Assembly: GCF_000526635.1 (NCBI RefSeq) | Contig: NZ_JAGL01000014.1 | Location: 1-64,000 of the forward strand | Length of the DNA: 64,000 nucleotides | Direction of reading: 5' to 3' | DNA from: Aminobacter sp. J41 | GTDB lineage: Bacteria; Pseudomonadota; Alphaproteobacteria; Rhizobiales; Rhizobiaceae | Shown here: in pieces, positions 42,484 through 50,921 of the stretch | Layout: every line of letters begins with the position of its first letter | Position numbering within the stretch: the stretch's first letter is position 1 | The notes under the pieces: model-generated | Told to the model about the DNA's origin: nothing | What the model saw: the letters and a program-made list of their open reading frames with translations, nothing else | Database searches by the model: none | Program-made: the position numbers and the translations under genes

Positions 42484-42800
42484 CCGCCGAAAACAGTCTG
42501 TCGATTCAGGAAGTCGGCATCCTCGCCGAAACCTTCCGGCTGCTGGGCGATCCCACGCGTCTGCGTATTCTCTTTTATTGTCTCGGCGGACCGAAGGCGG
42601 TTGGCGACATCGCCGAGAGCCTCGGACTATCGCAGACGCTGGTTAGCCATCACCTCAGGCTCCTGCGCGCCGCGCGGCTTGTAAAGGGCGAACGGCAATC
42701 CAAGCACGTCTTCTACCAGCTCGCCGACAGCCACGTCAGCGACATGCTGACCGACATGGCAACCCACCTGCGCGAGGAAGAGCATGAGCATGGGGAGTAG
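42480..42800 (+). CDS. ArsR/SmtB-family metal-sensing repressor
   Basis: 106 residues. ATG at 42480 overlaps the exporter stop (ATGA). Winged-helix region LGDPTRLRILFYCLGGPKAV, recognition helix ESLGLSQTLVSHHLRLLRAA. The C-terminal helix carries DSH, then TH at +11 and Glu at +14, the alpha5 arrangement (D, H, H, H/E) of zinc/cobalt sensors such as CzrA/SmtB, plus a HEHGE end. No Cys pair of the ArsR/CadC alpha3 site. It should release the operator at 41326-41345 when metal is bound. Confidence 0.92.
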   Translation: MTAENSLSIQEVGILAETFRLLGDPTRLRILFYCLGGPKAVGDIAESLGLSQTLVSHHLRLLRAARLVKGERQSKHVFYQLADSHVSDMLTDMATHLREEEHEHGE

Positions 42801-42807
42801 GGGAGGA

Positions 42808-42864
42808 GCTTAGGGGCTTAGGGGCTTAAGGGCTTAAGGGCTTAAGGGCTTAAGGGCTTAAGGA
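42808..42864 (+). repeat. Decamer tandem repeat GCTTAAGGG(G)
   Basis: About six units of GGGCTTA/GGGCTTAAG follow the arsR stop directly. Low-complexity array of unknown role. Confidence 0.8.
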
Positions 42865-43220
42865 TACTATTCGAGCAGGAGAGGGGAGCTATGTCATTGC
42901 TCCTGTTTTTGTTTTTTGATGCCTCCTCATGTTCCCCGAAGCCTCAGCACGTAAAGCGTGCGCTTTCGGTGATCAATTGTCTCAATATGCGCCAGCAAAG
43001 CCCGACTGGCTTCATGCACGATAATGTTGCCTTATCGGGCCTTGTGTCATGGACGCGATTTTCGCGGGCCCGCGCGAGTTATCGGCCGCACACGTCGGTT
43101 CTTCACGGGAAGCGCGAGCAGGCGCGCCGGAAAGGCTACAGGCGCAGTTGAGAGTCCCGAGTTGGCTGCGCCCCTAAAGGGGCCCCATCAAATGCTCGGC
43201 GACGACGAGGCTGACGAAGG

Positions 43221-43254
43221 GAGAGGGGAGAGGGGAGAGGGGAGAGGGGAGAGG
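43221..43254 (+). repeat. Heptamer tandem repeat GAGAGGG
   Basis: Nearly five units of GAGAGGG in a row. Confidence 0.85.
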
Positions 43255-43354
43255 AAGGGGAAGCGGGAGGAAAAGTACAGCCGCATCAGACGCTGATCCG
43301 GCTCCGCCGGCCCGCGCCCACCATGGCTCGATCCAGTCTCCACCGCAGCCAAAC

Positions 43355-43384
43355 AAAAACCGGCGAGGAGCCATTCCTCGCCGG
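43355..43384 (-). terminator. Rho-independent terminator of TRAP operon 1
   Basis: Perfect 10-bp stem CCGGCGAGGA / TCCTCGCCGG with a 5-nt loop; on the minus strand the stem is followed by TTTTTG. It lies about 200 bp beyond the dctM stop. Confidence 0.85.
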
Positions 43385-43588
43385 TATTGGACCGTTCGCC
43401 CTTCGTGCAGACAGCGCTGATTGCCTTGCGCCGCAACGCCAGGGACGTTGCACGGACAGAGCCGGGAGCCATGCGCTGATAGCGCTCGCAACCCTCGGCT
43501 CACAGCGCCGGGATCATTGCGCTAACAGCGTGGGGAGCTTCTTGCAGAGAGCGCGGGGAGGTCGTTTCCCCGCGCCCGAGAGGAAACC

Positions 43589-44896
43589 CTAGTTCAGCCC
43601 CAGCACCCAGCGCGGCAGGGTGAGCGAGAGTTCCGGGATGAAGGTAACCAGCAGCACAACCGGCAGGTAGGCGCCGAGGACGAAGACCAGCGCGGGCTTC
43701 ATCATGTAGCCGACGGGTGCCTTGCCGATCAGCGCCGCGAAGTAGAGGATCGGCGCCGTCGGCGGGGTGATCAGGCCCATGCCGAGATTGACGGCGATGA
43801 TCGCCGCGAACTGGATCGGATCGACGCCCACCTTCAGCATCAGCGGCATCAGCAACGGCGAGGCAAGCAGGATGCCGCTCGCGTCGTCCATGAACATGCC
43901 GACGATCGCCAGGAACACGTTCGCCATGAGCAGCAGGATGATCGGGTTTTCGCTGACCGACAGGAACACCGACAGCATCTGCTGCGGCACGTTCTCCATC
44001 GTCCAGATGCGGGCAAGCATCGAGGCAAAGAAGATCATCAGCAAAAGCACGCCGGTGATCTGGCCTGCGCGCCAGATCACATTGCCGAGCTCGCGCCAGT
44101 TGAGATCCTTGTAGACGAACAGGCCGATGGGGATAGCGTAGAGCACGGCCACGGCCGCGGCTTCCGTCGGCGTGGTCACGCCACCATAGATGCAGCCGAG
44201 AATGACCACGGGCATCAGGAGCGCCAGCGTCGCGTGGCGCACGCGGCCGAAAAACTCGACGGCCACCTGCTTCAGCGGTGCGGGCTCCGGACGGATGATC
44301 GGCATGTTGCGCGTCAGCACGATGTTCCAAAACGCCATCAGGGCGATCAGCAGCAGCGCCGGAACGATCGGTGCGAGGAAGCAGGCAAGGATCGAGGTTC
44401 CCGTCACCCAGCCGAACAGGATCATCGAGGCGCTCGGCGGAATGAGCAGCGCGAGCACCGCCGACACGGCGACCAGCGTCGAGGCATAAGCGCGATCATA
44501 GCCGCGCTCGACCATGCGCGGCACCATGATGGTGCCGATCGCGGCAACGGCGGACGAGGCCATGCCGGAGATCGCGCCGAAGATCGCCGTCGTCACGATG
44601 ACGACGCCGCCGAGCCCGAGCCTGGTGCGGCCGAACAGGGAGTCGGCGACGGCGACAAGGCGCTGCGCGATGCCGCCACGGCTCATCAGGCCGCCGGCAA
44701 GGATGAAGAGCGGAATGGCGACGATGACCAGGGAGCTGACCTTGGCGTAGCCGGTGCCGATCAGGAAGGCCGGAGCGCCGTAGTCGCCGAAGGTCATCAG
44801 CACGAGCACCGCGCCGGCAAAGCAGAGCGGAACGGGCACGCCGATCATCAGGAGCACGGTGAGAAGGAGCGCATCCAGCGCGACGAGCGTGCTCAT
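43589..44896 (-). CDS. dctM: TRAP transporter large permease (DctM family), system 1
   Basis: 435 residues, about 12 TM segments. Family signatures: PLCFAGAVLVLMTFG, VAIPLFILAGGLMSRGGIAQ, TAIFGAISGMASSAVAAIGT, MVERGYDRAYASTLVA, LIPPSASMILFG, NLGMGLITPPTAPILYF. Overlaps the small subunit by 4 bp. Sodium-driven uptake of an organic acid; substrate set by DctP. Confidence 0.95.
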   Translation of the reverse strand: MSTLVALDALLLTVLLMIGVPVPLCFAGAVLVLMTFGDYGAPAFLIGTGYAKVSSLVIVAIPLFILAGGLMSRGGIAQRLVAVADSLFGRTRLGLGGVVIVTTAIFGAISGMASSAVAAIGTIMVPRMVERGYDRAYASTLVAVSAVLALLIPPSASMILFGWVTGTSILACFLAPIVPALLLIALMAFWNIVLTRNMPIIRPEPAPLKQVAVEFFGRVRHATLALLMPVVILGCIYGGVTTPTEAAAVAVLYAIPIGLFVYKDLNWRELGNVIWRAGQITGVLLLMIFFASMLARIWTMENVPQQMLSVFLSVSENPIILLLMANVFLAIVGMFMDDASGILLASPLLMPLMLKVGVDPIQFAAIIAVNLGMGLITPPTAPILYFAALIGKAPVGYMMKPALVFVLGAYLPVVLLVTFIPELSLTLPRWVLGLN

Positions 44897-45444
44897 TTGT
44901 CTTCTTCTCCGGAAAACAGGCTGCGGATCGTGCCGAAGGCTTCAACGGTCCAGTAAAGGGTCATCAGGGCGAGCGTGATCGGCATGATCACGTGCACCCA
45001 GGCAAGGACGATGCCGGTGTCCGGCGACGTGCTGCCGCGCCTGAGCGAAAAATTGAAGTAGTCCCACGCCCAGACCGTCATCCAGCCGGCGATGACGACC
45101 GTGAGCACCGACGCCAGCACCTTCATGAAGCGGTTGACGGGACCGCGCGGTGCAAACAGCTCGACGAGGCTCGCCGAGATGTGGCCGCGTTCCCACGCGC
45201 CATGGGCCGAGCCGATGAAATACATCCACACGGCGGAGAAGCAGGCGATCTCCTCGATGCCGAGGATGCTGATGCCCATCACGTAGCGGGTGAAGACCTG
45301 CAGGCAGATGAGCAGTGTCAGCGCGACACCGCACACGACCAGAAGGATGCGCTGCAACTGGAGCGTCGCGTTCCAGACGGAAAGAGCCGGACCGCCAAGC
45401 CAGCGCGGCGTGTTGACCTGCTCGGTTTCTTCTTGCTCGGACAT
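44893..45444 (-). CDS. dctQ: TRAP transporter small permease (DctQ family), system 1
   Basis: 183 residues from ATG at 45444; an upstream GTG at 45474 lacks an SD. Four TM segments; the EEIACFSAVWMYFIGSAHGA segment is typical of the family. Stop overlaps the dctM start by 4 bp. Confidence 0.9.
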   Translation of the reverse strand: MSEQEETEQVNTPRWLGGPALSVWNATLQLQRILLVVCGVALTLLICLQVFTRYVMGISILGIEEIACFSAVWMYFIGSAHGAWERGHISASLVELFAPRGPVNRFMKVLASVLTVVIAGWMTVWAWDYFNFSLRRGSTSPDTGIVLAWVHVIMPITLALMTLYWTVEAFGTIRSLFSGEEDK

Positions 45445-45545
45445 GAAAAGCCCCGGCTGCTCGGACGAATGCACGCGGCAAGCGCGTCGGAGAAATGCGG
45501 CTGCCCCCGCGCCAGGCGGAGGCAGCCGGTTTGCCTCAGAAAGGC

Positions 45546-46544
45546 TTATTCGAGGCCGAGGCCAGCCTTCAGCTGTGCGTAGCCCTCATCGCCGAGCTCG
45601 CCGGCGATCTTCGGCCAGACGTCCTTGCGCACCACGTCGGCGAACCTCTCGAGCGTTGCGTCGTCGAAGGTGATGACGTTGGCGCCGAGCTTGCGGAACT
45701 CTTCGAGCGCCGCCTCGTCAGCCTGCTTCACCTCGACCCAGCGCTTGGCCGAAAGCTCCTGCACGACTTCGCGCAGGGTGTTCTGGTCTTCCTCGGAAAG
45801 CTTTGCAAGGCTGTCGTCGGAGATCAGGAACCAGTTCGCCTCGAAGTGGTCGTTGTACTGCACCCAGGTCTTGGTGATGTCCTTGAAGCTCTCGAGCGCC
45901 ATCGCCGCGGTGCCGCCGACCTGACCGTCGACGATGCCGGTCTGCATGCCGGTGTAGAGCTCGGCCCACGGCAGCGTGCCGGTCGCAAAGCCGAGACGCT
46001 CGAGCAGCGCCTGGTGCGTCGCACCGCCCGGCCAGACGCGAACCTTCAGGTCGTGCTTGGCATCCGGGTTGCCCGCGTCGTTGACGTCCTTGGTAAAGCC
46101 CGCGCCGCCCATGCCCTCCCCATAGACGCCGAGCACGGTGACGTTCATTTCCCTGGTCGCGCCGTTGATGATCTCGAACACGGCGCCGCCCGGCTTGTGC
46201 ATTTCCTCGGCGCTCTCGTAGTTGGAGAACGCGTACGGGAACCAGGTGATGGCGACGCGCTTGTCGTCGAGCGCCGGCACCGGCTGCAGCGCCATGTCGA
46301 CGACGCCCTGCATCAGCTGCTCATAGACCTCGGTGTAGTCGCCGAGCTGGTCGGACGGATAAACCTTGATGGTGACGCGGCCTTCGGTGCGCGCCTCGAC
46401 TTCCTTCGCCAGCTCCTGGGCGGCGAGCTCACCCGGCGAGCCGGGGTGCTTCAGCGTCGAAAGACGAAGGGTTTCCGCATGTGCGGCAGAGCACAGCAGG
46501 GTTGCCAAGGCGGCAGTGGCCAGAACCTTGCGAGTAAAAGACAT
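45546..46544 (-). CDS. dctP: TRAP transporter substrate-binding protein (DctP family), system 1
   Basis: 332 residues from ATG at 46544 with GGAG upstream; extended frame to 46634 rejected. Signal peptide with cleavage after SAAHA. DctP motifs: LGDYTEVYEQLMQGVVDMAL and the ligand-arginine region LKVRVWPGGATHQALLERLG, GMQTGIVDGQVGG. First gene of the TRAP operon, divergent from the DeoR gene 184 bp away, which probably regulates it. Confidence 0.92.
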   Translation of the reverse strand: MSFTRKVLATAALATLLCSAAHAETLRLSTLKHPGSPGELAAQELAKEVEARTEGRVTIKVYPSDQLGDYTEVYEQLMQGVVDMALQPVPALDDKRVAITWFPYAFSNYESAEEMHKPGGAVFEIINGATREMNVTVLGVYGEGMGGAGFTKDVNDAGNPDAKHDLKVRVWPGGATHQALLERLGFATGTLPWAELYTGMQTGIVDGQVGGTAAMALESFKDITKTWVQYNDHFEANWFLISDDSLAKLSEEDQNTLREVVQELSAKRWVEVKQADEAALEEFRKLGANVITFDDATLERFADVVRKDVWPKIAGELGDEGYAQLKAGLGLE

Positions 46545-46728
46545 GGCGATCTCCAGCAGGAAGTAAGGAACTACACTGAAGCGGCCCCCCGGTTCCTCCC
46601 GTTTGGCCACCCTGAGGAGATTGAATGCCCACATGGTCAGTCAAGTCAACCGAATAAGTGGTTCTTGACCGTTTCGACCGGCGTGCTCCACAATTACCCT
46701 TGGGGAACCCAGAAGGTCGGACGGCAAC

Positions 46729-47523
46729 ATGGAACAACAGACTTCGGCGGAACGGGCATCGGTGAGGGCGCGGCAGCTGGCAATCCTGGAGAGGCTGTCG
46801 AGAGAAGGGAAGGTCACCGTCGTCGAACTCGCCGACTGGCTCGGCACGTCGCGCGAGACGGTACGCCGCGATCTTACCGCCCTTGCCGAACACGGCCTGT
46901 TGCGAAAGGTGCATGGCGGCGCGGTGCCGCTGCAATCGGCGCAGGAAGACCCTTTCCACTCGCGGCTTGAGCTCAACCGGGACGCCAAGCGCCGCATCGG
47001 CGAGCGCGCCGCCGAGCTATTCAACAGCGGCGACAGCCTCCTGGTGGATTCCGGCTCGACGACGATCCTGTTTGCCGAGGCGCTGTCCCGCAAGAGCGGC
47101 CTGACCATCATCACCAACTCGCAGCACGTCGCCCACGCCGCCAGCAAGGGCCCGGGCGAAAACAACGTGTTTCTGCTGGGCGGACACTATTATCCGGAAG
47201 GCGCGGAAACGCTCGGGCCGATCACCAACGACCAGATTCAGGCACTCAGCGCCGACCATGCGGTCCTCACCGTTGGCGCGGTGGATAATATCGGCCGCTT
47301 CATGGACTTCATGGCCGAGGCTGCTTACACAGCACGCGCGATGATCGCCCGCGCCCGCCAGGTCACGGTGCTGATCGACAGCTCCAAGATTGAAAAGGCT
47401 GCGCTTTTTCAGGTTTGCGCGGCCGACCAGGTGTCGCGCGTCGTCACCGACGCGCCGCTTCCCGCCGCGGTGATGACCAGCTTGGCCAGCGCGGGGGTCG
47501 AGTTCATCGTCGCCGAGAAGTGA
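46729..47523 (+). CDS. DeoR-family transcriptional regulator
   Basis: 264 residues. N-terminal HTH VTVVELADWLGTSRETVRRD followed by HGLLRKVHGGAVP is the DeoR signature. The C-terminal sugar-phosphate-type domain has LLVDSGSTTILFAEAL, GGHYYPEGAETLGPITNDQI and VTVLIDSSKIEKAALFQV. The divergent TRAP operon is the probable target. Ligand unknown. Confidence 0.92.
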   Translation: MEQQTSAERASVRARQLAILERLSREGKVTVVELADWLGTSRETVRRDLTALAEHGLLRKVHGGAVPLQSAQEDPFHSRLELNRDAKRRIGERAAELFNSGDSLLVDSGSTTILFAEALSRKSGLTIITNSQHVAHAASKGPGENNVFLLGGHYYPEGAETLGPITNDQIQALSADHAVLTVGAVDNIGRFMDFMAEAAYTARAMIARARQVTVLIDSSKIEKAALFQVCAADQVSRVVTDAPLPAAVMTSLASAGVEFIVAEK

Positions 47524-47553
47524 ATGCGGCATTCCCCGGTGTGAAGTTGGGGA

Positions 47554-47606
47554 TTGACACCCTGACCGTTCAGTCATTGATAGTGGGCTCAAGCGACCGT
47601 TCGGTC
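47554..47606 (+). promoter_or_regulatory. Promoter with two TetR-type operator repeats before the FAD oxidoreductase
   Basis: TTGACA (47554-47559), 17-bp spacer, TTGATA (47577-47582). GACCGTTCAGTC at 47564-47575 lies in the spacer, and GACCGTTCGGTC at 47595-47606 is 31 bp downstream (three helical turns). The ACCG-TTCGG-type palindrome is the shape of TetR-family sites. No tetR gene lies in the window. Confidence 0.6.
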
Positions 47607-47625
47607 ATCAGCACGAGCTCACACC

Positions 47626-48867
47626 ATGGCATCACAAATTCGCACTGAAACGGCAATCATCGGCGCCGGCATCGTCGGCCTGTCCTGCGCCCTCCGCCTT
47701 GCCGAGGCAGGCCACGACGTCACGATGATCGACCCGGCCGCGCCCGGCTCCGGCGCGTCCTACGGCAACGCATCGTCGATTTCGCCGCATGCCATCGGCC
47801 CGGTGGGTTCGCCCGCGGTGCTGAAGAACCTGCCGAACCTGCTCTTCAATCGCGAGAGCCCGCTGTCGATCCGGCTGCCCTACCTGCCGCTGCTGGCGCC
47901 CTGGCTGCTGCGCTTTACCGCCCAGTGCCTGCCGCAGGCCTATGAGCGCAATCTGCGCGCGATGGCCGAGCTGCAGACCCAGTCGAAGGCGGCCTGGTAC
48001 GACCTGGCCGAGCGAGCGCCGCTGCGCGACCTCTTCATCGAGCGCGGCGTTCTTTATGCTTATGCCAACCAGGCAGCGTTCAGCGCCGCGCAAAAGGACG
48101 TCGCCCTGCGCCGCAGCTATGGCATCGAACAGAACGTGCTGACCCCGACGGAAGTGAAGGAGCTGGAGCCGAACCTTCCGGCCTGCGCCGGCGCCGTGCA
48201 TCACGCAGGCAGCATCCATCTGAGCGATCCGGGCCTCGCCACCCAGCGCCTTGCGATTGCCGCCACCGAGCGCGGCGCGCGGCTCTTGACCGCCCGCGTC
48301 GACGGGCTTGTCCGCGAGAAGGACGGCGTTCGCCTTCACGCGCAGGACACCGTGATTCACGCCCGCCGCGTCATCATTGCCGCCGGCGCGCATTCGGCGG
48401 CGCTGGCGCGCCAGGCCGGAGATCGCATCCCGCTCGTTGCCCATCGCGGCTACCATGTCGAGTTCGACATGGAGGAGCTGCCAATCTCGCGCCCCGTCCA
48501 CCGCACCCATCTCGGCTACTACATGACGCCGCTGGAAGGGCGGCTGCGCGCAGCGGGCACCGTCGAGCTTGCCTCGAACGAGGCCCCGCCATCGCAGCAC
48601 CGCTTTGACCAGATCGAGCGCGGCACCCGCGAGACCTTTCCCGGCCTGCCGCCGGTTTCGCGGCGGTGGATGGGCCTGCGCCCGGCGCTGCCGGATTCGC
48701 TGCCGGTCATCGGCCCGTCGAGCGGCGGCGCCGACGTCATCTACGCCTTCGGCCACGGCCATGTCGGCATGACGCTCGGGCCAATCACGGCCCAGCTCAT
48801 CATGGGGCTCATCCAGGGCAATACGGAGCCGGAAGTCCTGCGCCACTTCAGGCCCACTCGCTTCTAA
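47626..48867 (+). CDS. FAD-dependent oxidoreductase, D-amino-acid dehydrogenase (DadA) like
   Basis: 413 residues. Rossmann FAD motif TAIIGAGIVGLSCALRLAEA near residue 9, ED-box equivalent DPAAPGSGASYGNASSIS, and the C-terminal DAO signature GLRPALPDSLPVIGPSSGGA and YAFGHGHVGMTLGPITAQ. DadA oxidises D-amino acids to 2-oxo acids, passing electrons to the membrane. It may feed from the neighbouring amino-acid-derivative pathways. It has its own promoter 102 bp after the deoR stop. Confidence 0.88.
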   Translation: MASQIRTETAIIGAGIVGLSCALRLAEAGHDVTMIDPAAPGSGASYGNASSISPHAIGPVGSPAVLKNLPNLLFNRESPLSIRLPYLPLLAPWLLRFTAQCLPQAYERNLRAMAELQTQSKAAWYDLAERAPLRDLFIERGVLYAYANQAAFSAAQKDVALRRSYGIEQNVLTPTEVKELEPNLPACAGAVHHAGSIHLSDPGLATQRLAIAATERGARLLTARVDGLVREKDGVRLHAQDTVIHARRVIIAAGAHSAALARQAGDRIPLVAHRGYHVEFDMEELPISRPVHRTHLGYYMTPLEGRLRAAGTVELASNEAPPSQHRFDQIERGTRETFPGLPPVSRRWMGLRPALPDSLPVIGPSSGGADVIYAFGHGHVGMTLGPITAQLIMGLIQGNTEPEVLRHFRPTRF

Positions 48868-48882
48868 CCCGCCGGAGAACAG

Positions 48883-48915
48883 CGCCGCCGACGCATGAGG
48901 CTGCGGCGGCGTTTC
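48883..48915 (+). terminator. Rho-independent terminator after the FAD oxidoreductase
   Basis: 8-bp stem CGCCGCCG / CGGCGGCG with a 13-nt loop, then TTTC. Positioned between two convergent genes. Confidence 0.6.
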
Positions 48916-48921
48916 AAGCCG

Positions 48922-49902
48922 TCATCGGCCTCCGCCTGCCGCCAGCGTTCTCGCGAAAAGCTCAGGGTCCACGTTGCCTCCGCTGGCAACGACGATGACG
49001 CTGTCGCCGGAGAGCTCTTGCCTGCGAAAGAGGGCGGCGGCGAGTGCGACGGCACCGCCGGGCTCGATCACCAGCTTGAGGTGGTTCGCGGCAAGCGCCA
49101 TGGCCGCACGGACTTCGTCTTCCGTCACGGCAAAGCCTGTGCCGCACAGGCGCTTCATCACCGGGAAGGTGAGCTCGCCGGGCTTGGGTGTCACGATCGC
49201 GTCGCAGATGGTCGGCGCGTGGCCTTCGATGGCGAGGCGTTCGCCAGCTGCCAGCGAGCGTGCCGCGTCGTCATAATTTTGCGGCTCGCAAGTGTGGACG
49301 ACGAAGCCCGGCGCCTTCTGCTCGAGCGCCAGCGCAATGCCCGCGGTGAGCCCGCCGCCGCCGCACGGCACCAGTACGTCGCACGCAAAAATGCCTTCTT
49401 CGCGCGCCTGCTCGGCGATCTCGAGGCCGACTGTGCCCTGGCCCGAAATCACCTGCTCGTCGTCGAACGGGCGGATCAGCGTCAGCCCGCGCTCGCGCGA
49501 CAGCTTTTCGCCGATCGCATCGCGATCCTCGGTGTAGCGGTCATAGGTCACGATCTCGGCGCCATAGGCCCTGGTGTTTTCGAGCTTCGGCAGCGGCGCA
49601 TCGCTCGGCATGACGATGAGCGCCGGGATGCCGTGCATCTTCGCCGCGAGCGCCACGCCCTGCGCGTGATTGCCGGAGGAAAAGGCGATCACGCCGCGCC
49701 GGCGCTGTTCCTCGGGAAGCGCGGAGATCGCCGACCAGCCGCCGCGGAACTTGAACGAACCGGTAAGCTGCAGGCACTCGGCCTTGACGTAGACGCGCCG
49801 TCCCGCGAGCGCGTCGAGCAGTGGCGCGCGCAACAGCGGCGTCCGCCGCGCCTTCCCGGCGAGCCTTCCCGCCGCTGCCTCAATCATCGAAAAATCAACC
49901 AT
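48922..49902 (-). CDS. Threonine/serine dehydratase, PLP-dependent, short type
   Basis: 326 residues from ATG at 49902 (the open frame continues upstream through other genes and is not meaningful). PLP Lys51 in TGSFKFRG, SSGNHAQG (75-82), and the phosphate-binding PCGGGGLTAG. No C-terminal ACT-type regulatory domain, so it is of the short, catabolic or serine-racemase-like class. Converts Thr or Ser to a 2-oxo acid plus ammonia; hydroxyaspartate specificity cannot be excluded. Separate transcription unit from the ABC operon upstream. Confidence 0.9.
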   Translation of the reverse strand: MVDFSMIEAAAGRLAGKARRTPLLRAPLLDALAGRRVYVKAECLQLTGSFKFRGGWSAISALPEEQRRRGVIAFSSGNHAQGVALAAKMHGIPALIVMPSDAPLPKLENTRAYGAEIVTYDRYTEDRDAIGEKLSRERGLTLIRPFDDEQVISGQGTVGLEIAEQAREEGIFACDVLVPCGGGGLTAGIALALEQKAPGFVVHTCEPQNYDDAARSLAAGERLAIEGHAPTICDAIVTPKPGELTFPVMKRLCGTGFAVTEDEVRAAMALAANHLKLVIEPGGAVALAAALFRRQELSGDSVIVVASGGNVDPELFARTLAAGGGR

Positions 49903-50216
49903 TGTGGTTCCCCGGGTGCGACAGACCTGTTCATCTTTCGGGGGGACCTTACACGGTTTGGCGCGGGGCTGCTCCATCAACCCGGAGCCGGCCGGACGTT
50001 GCGCACAGCCCGAAAAGCGACAGGCGATGGCCGCTCGGCTGCATGTGCCTGCCTGGCATATATTAGTATCCACTTGTGGACTATGACGTGAGGGCAGGTG
50101 GCGGCTAGAAGCGCGGGGCTCAGGCAACGGGAGAGTGGGAATGGCATTAGCCTTTCCTGCTCGACCTGTCCTGCAGGAATGTCTGCCCCTGGAATCCTGT
50201 GCGGACTCTGCGCGCC
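49903..50216. other. Leader region of the dehydratase gene with operator-like palindrome
   Basis: No gene. At 50064-50084 TAGTATCCACTTGTGGACTA is a near-palindrome with core TCCAC-TT-GTGGA, about 165 bp upstream of the start, candidate operator. AT-rich sequence (GGCATATATTAG) next to it may be a promoter. Confidence 0.4.
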
Positions 50217-50921
50217 CTACCGCCCGCTGCGGATGCCCATTGCGCGGTTCATCCGCGCCTCGATCTTCACCGTGATGAACTGCAGCACGATCACCAGCAC
50301 CACGTAGACCAGCGCCGCGAGCACATAGGCGTCTAGGTTGCGGAAGGTGGAGGAGGCGATCATCTGCGCGTTGCGCATCAACTCCGTCACGCCGATCACC
50401 GAGGCGAGCGACGTGCCCTTCAGGATGATGATGAACTCGCTGCAGAGCGGCGGGAAGGCGATGCGAAAGGCCTGCGGCAGGATGATCCGGCGCATTGCTT
50501 TCGGATAGGTCATGCCGATCGAGCGCGCGGCCTCCATCTGGTCGGCTGGCAGCGACAGGATCGAGGCGCGGATGATTTCCGCGACATAGGCGCCGGCATT
50601 GACGGCAAGTGCGAGCGTCGCGGCAATGAAGCGGTTGTCGAGCGGCGAGAACAGCGCGATCAGCGCCGGGCTCTCGCTCGCCATCGCCCAGGCCGGAATG
50701 CCGAAATAGACGATGTAGAGCAGCACCAGCGGCGGCACCGCGCGGAACACCGCGACATAGGCGAGCGTCAGATATTTCAGCACCGGGTTCGACGACAGCC
50801 GGCCGATCGCGACGAGCACGCCGATCACCAGCGCCCCGGCCATGGCGGCGGCGGTCAGCCCGAGCCCGACGAGCGCGCCCTGCAGGTAGAGCGGCAGATA
50901 CTGGATCGCGAACTCGATCAT
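50217..50921 (-). CDS. Amino-acid ABC transporter permease (HisM/GlnP family)
   Basis: 234 residues, five TM segments. HisM-type motifs: QGALVGLGLTAAAMAGALVI, AVFRAVPPLVLLYIVYFG, and the EAA loop EAARSIGMTYPKAMRRIILP. The start overlaps the ATPase stop by 4 bp. Single permease, so it presumably acts as a homodimer. Confidence 0.93.
   Translation of the reverse strand: MIEFAIQYLPLYLQGALVGLGLTAAAMAGALVIGVLVAIGRLSSNPVLKYLTLAYVAVFRAVPPLVLLYIVYFGIPAWAMASESPALIALFSPLDNRFIAATLALAVNAGAYVAEIIRASILSLPADQMEAARSIGMTYPKAMRRIILPQAFRIAFPPLCSEFIIILKGTSLASVIGVTELMRNAQMIASSTFRNLDAYVLAALVYVVLVIVLQFITVKIEARMNRAMGIRSGR

Larger units (their letters stand above)
42801..43354. other. Intergenic with short tandem repeats
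   Basis: Contains a decamer array and a heptamer array (separate entries). An ATG-starting frame at 42891-43151 has GGGGAG before it but AT-rich, non-conserved-looking content; I do not call it a gene. Confidence 0.45.

Noticed and set aside
42891-43151. 86-codon frame downstream of arsR
   Set aside because: It has an SD-like GGGGAG but unusual codon use, no recognisable domain and lies between tandem repeats.
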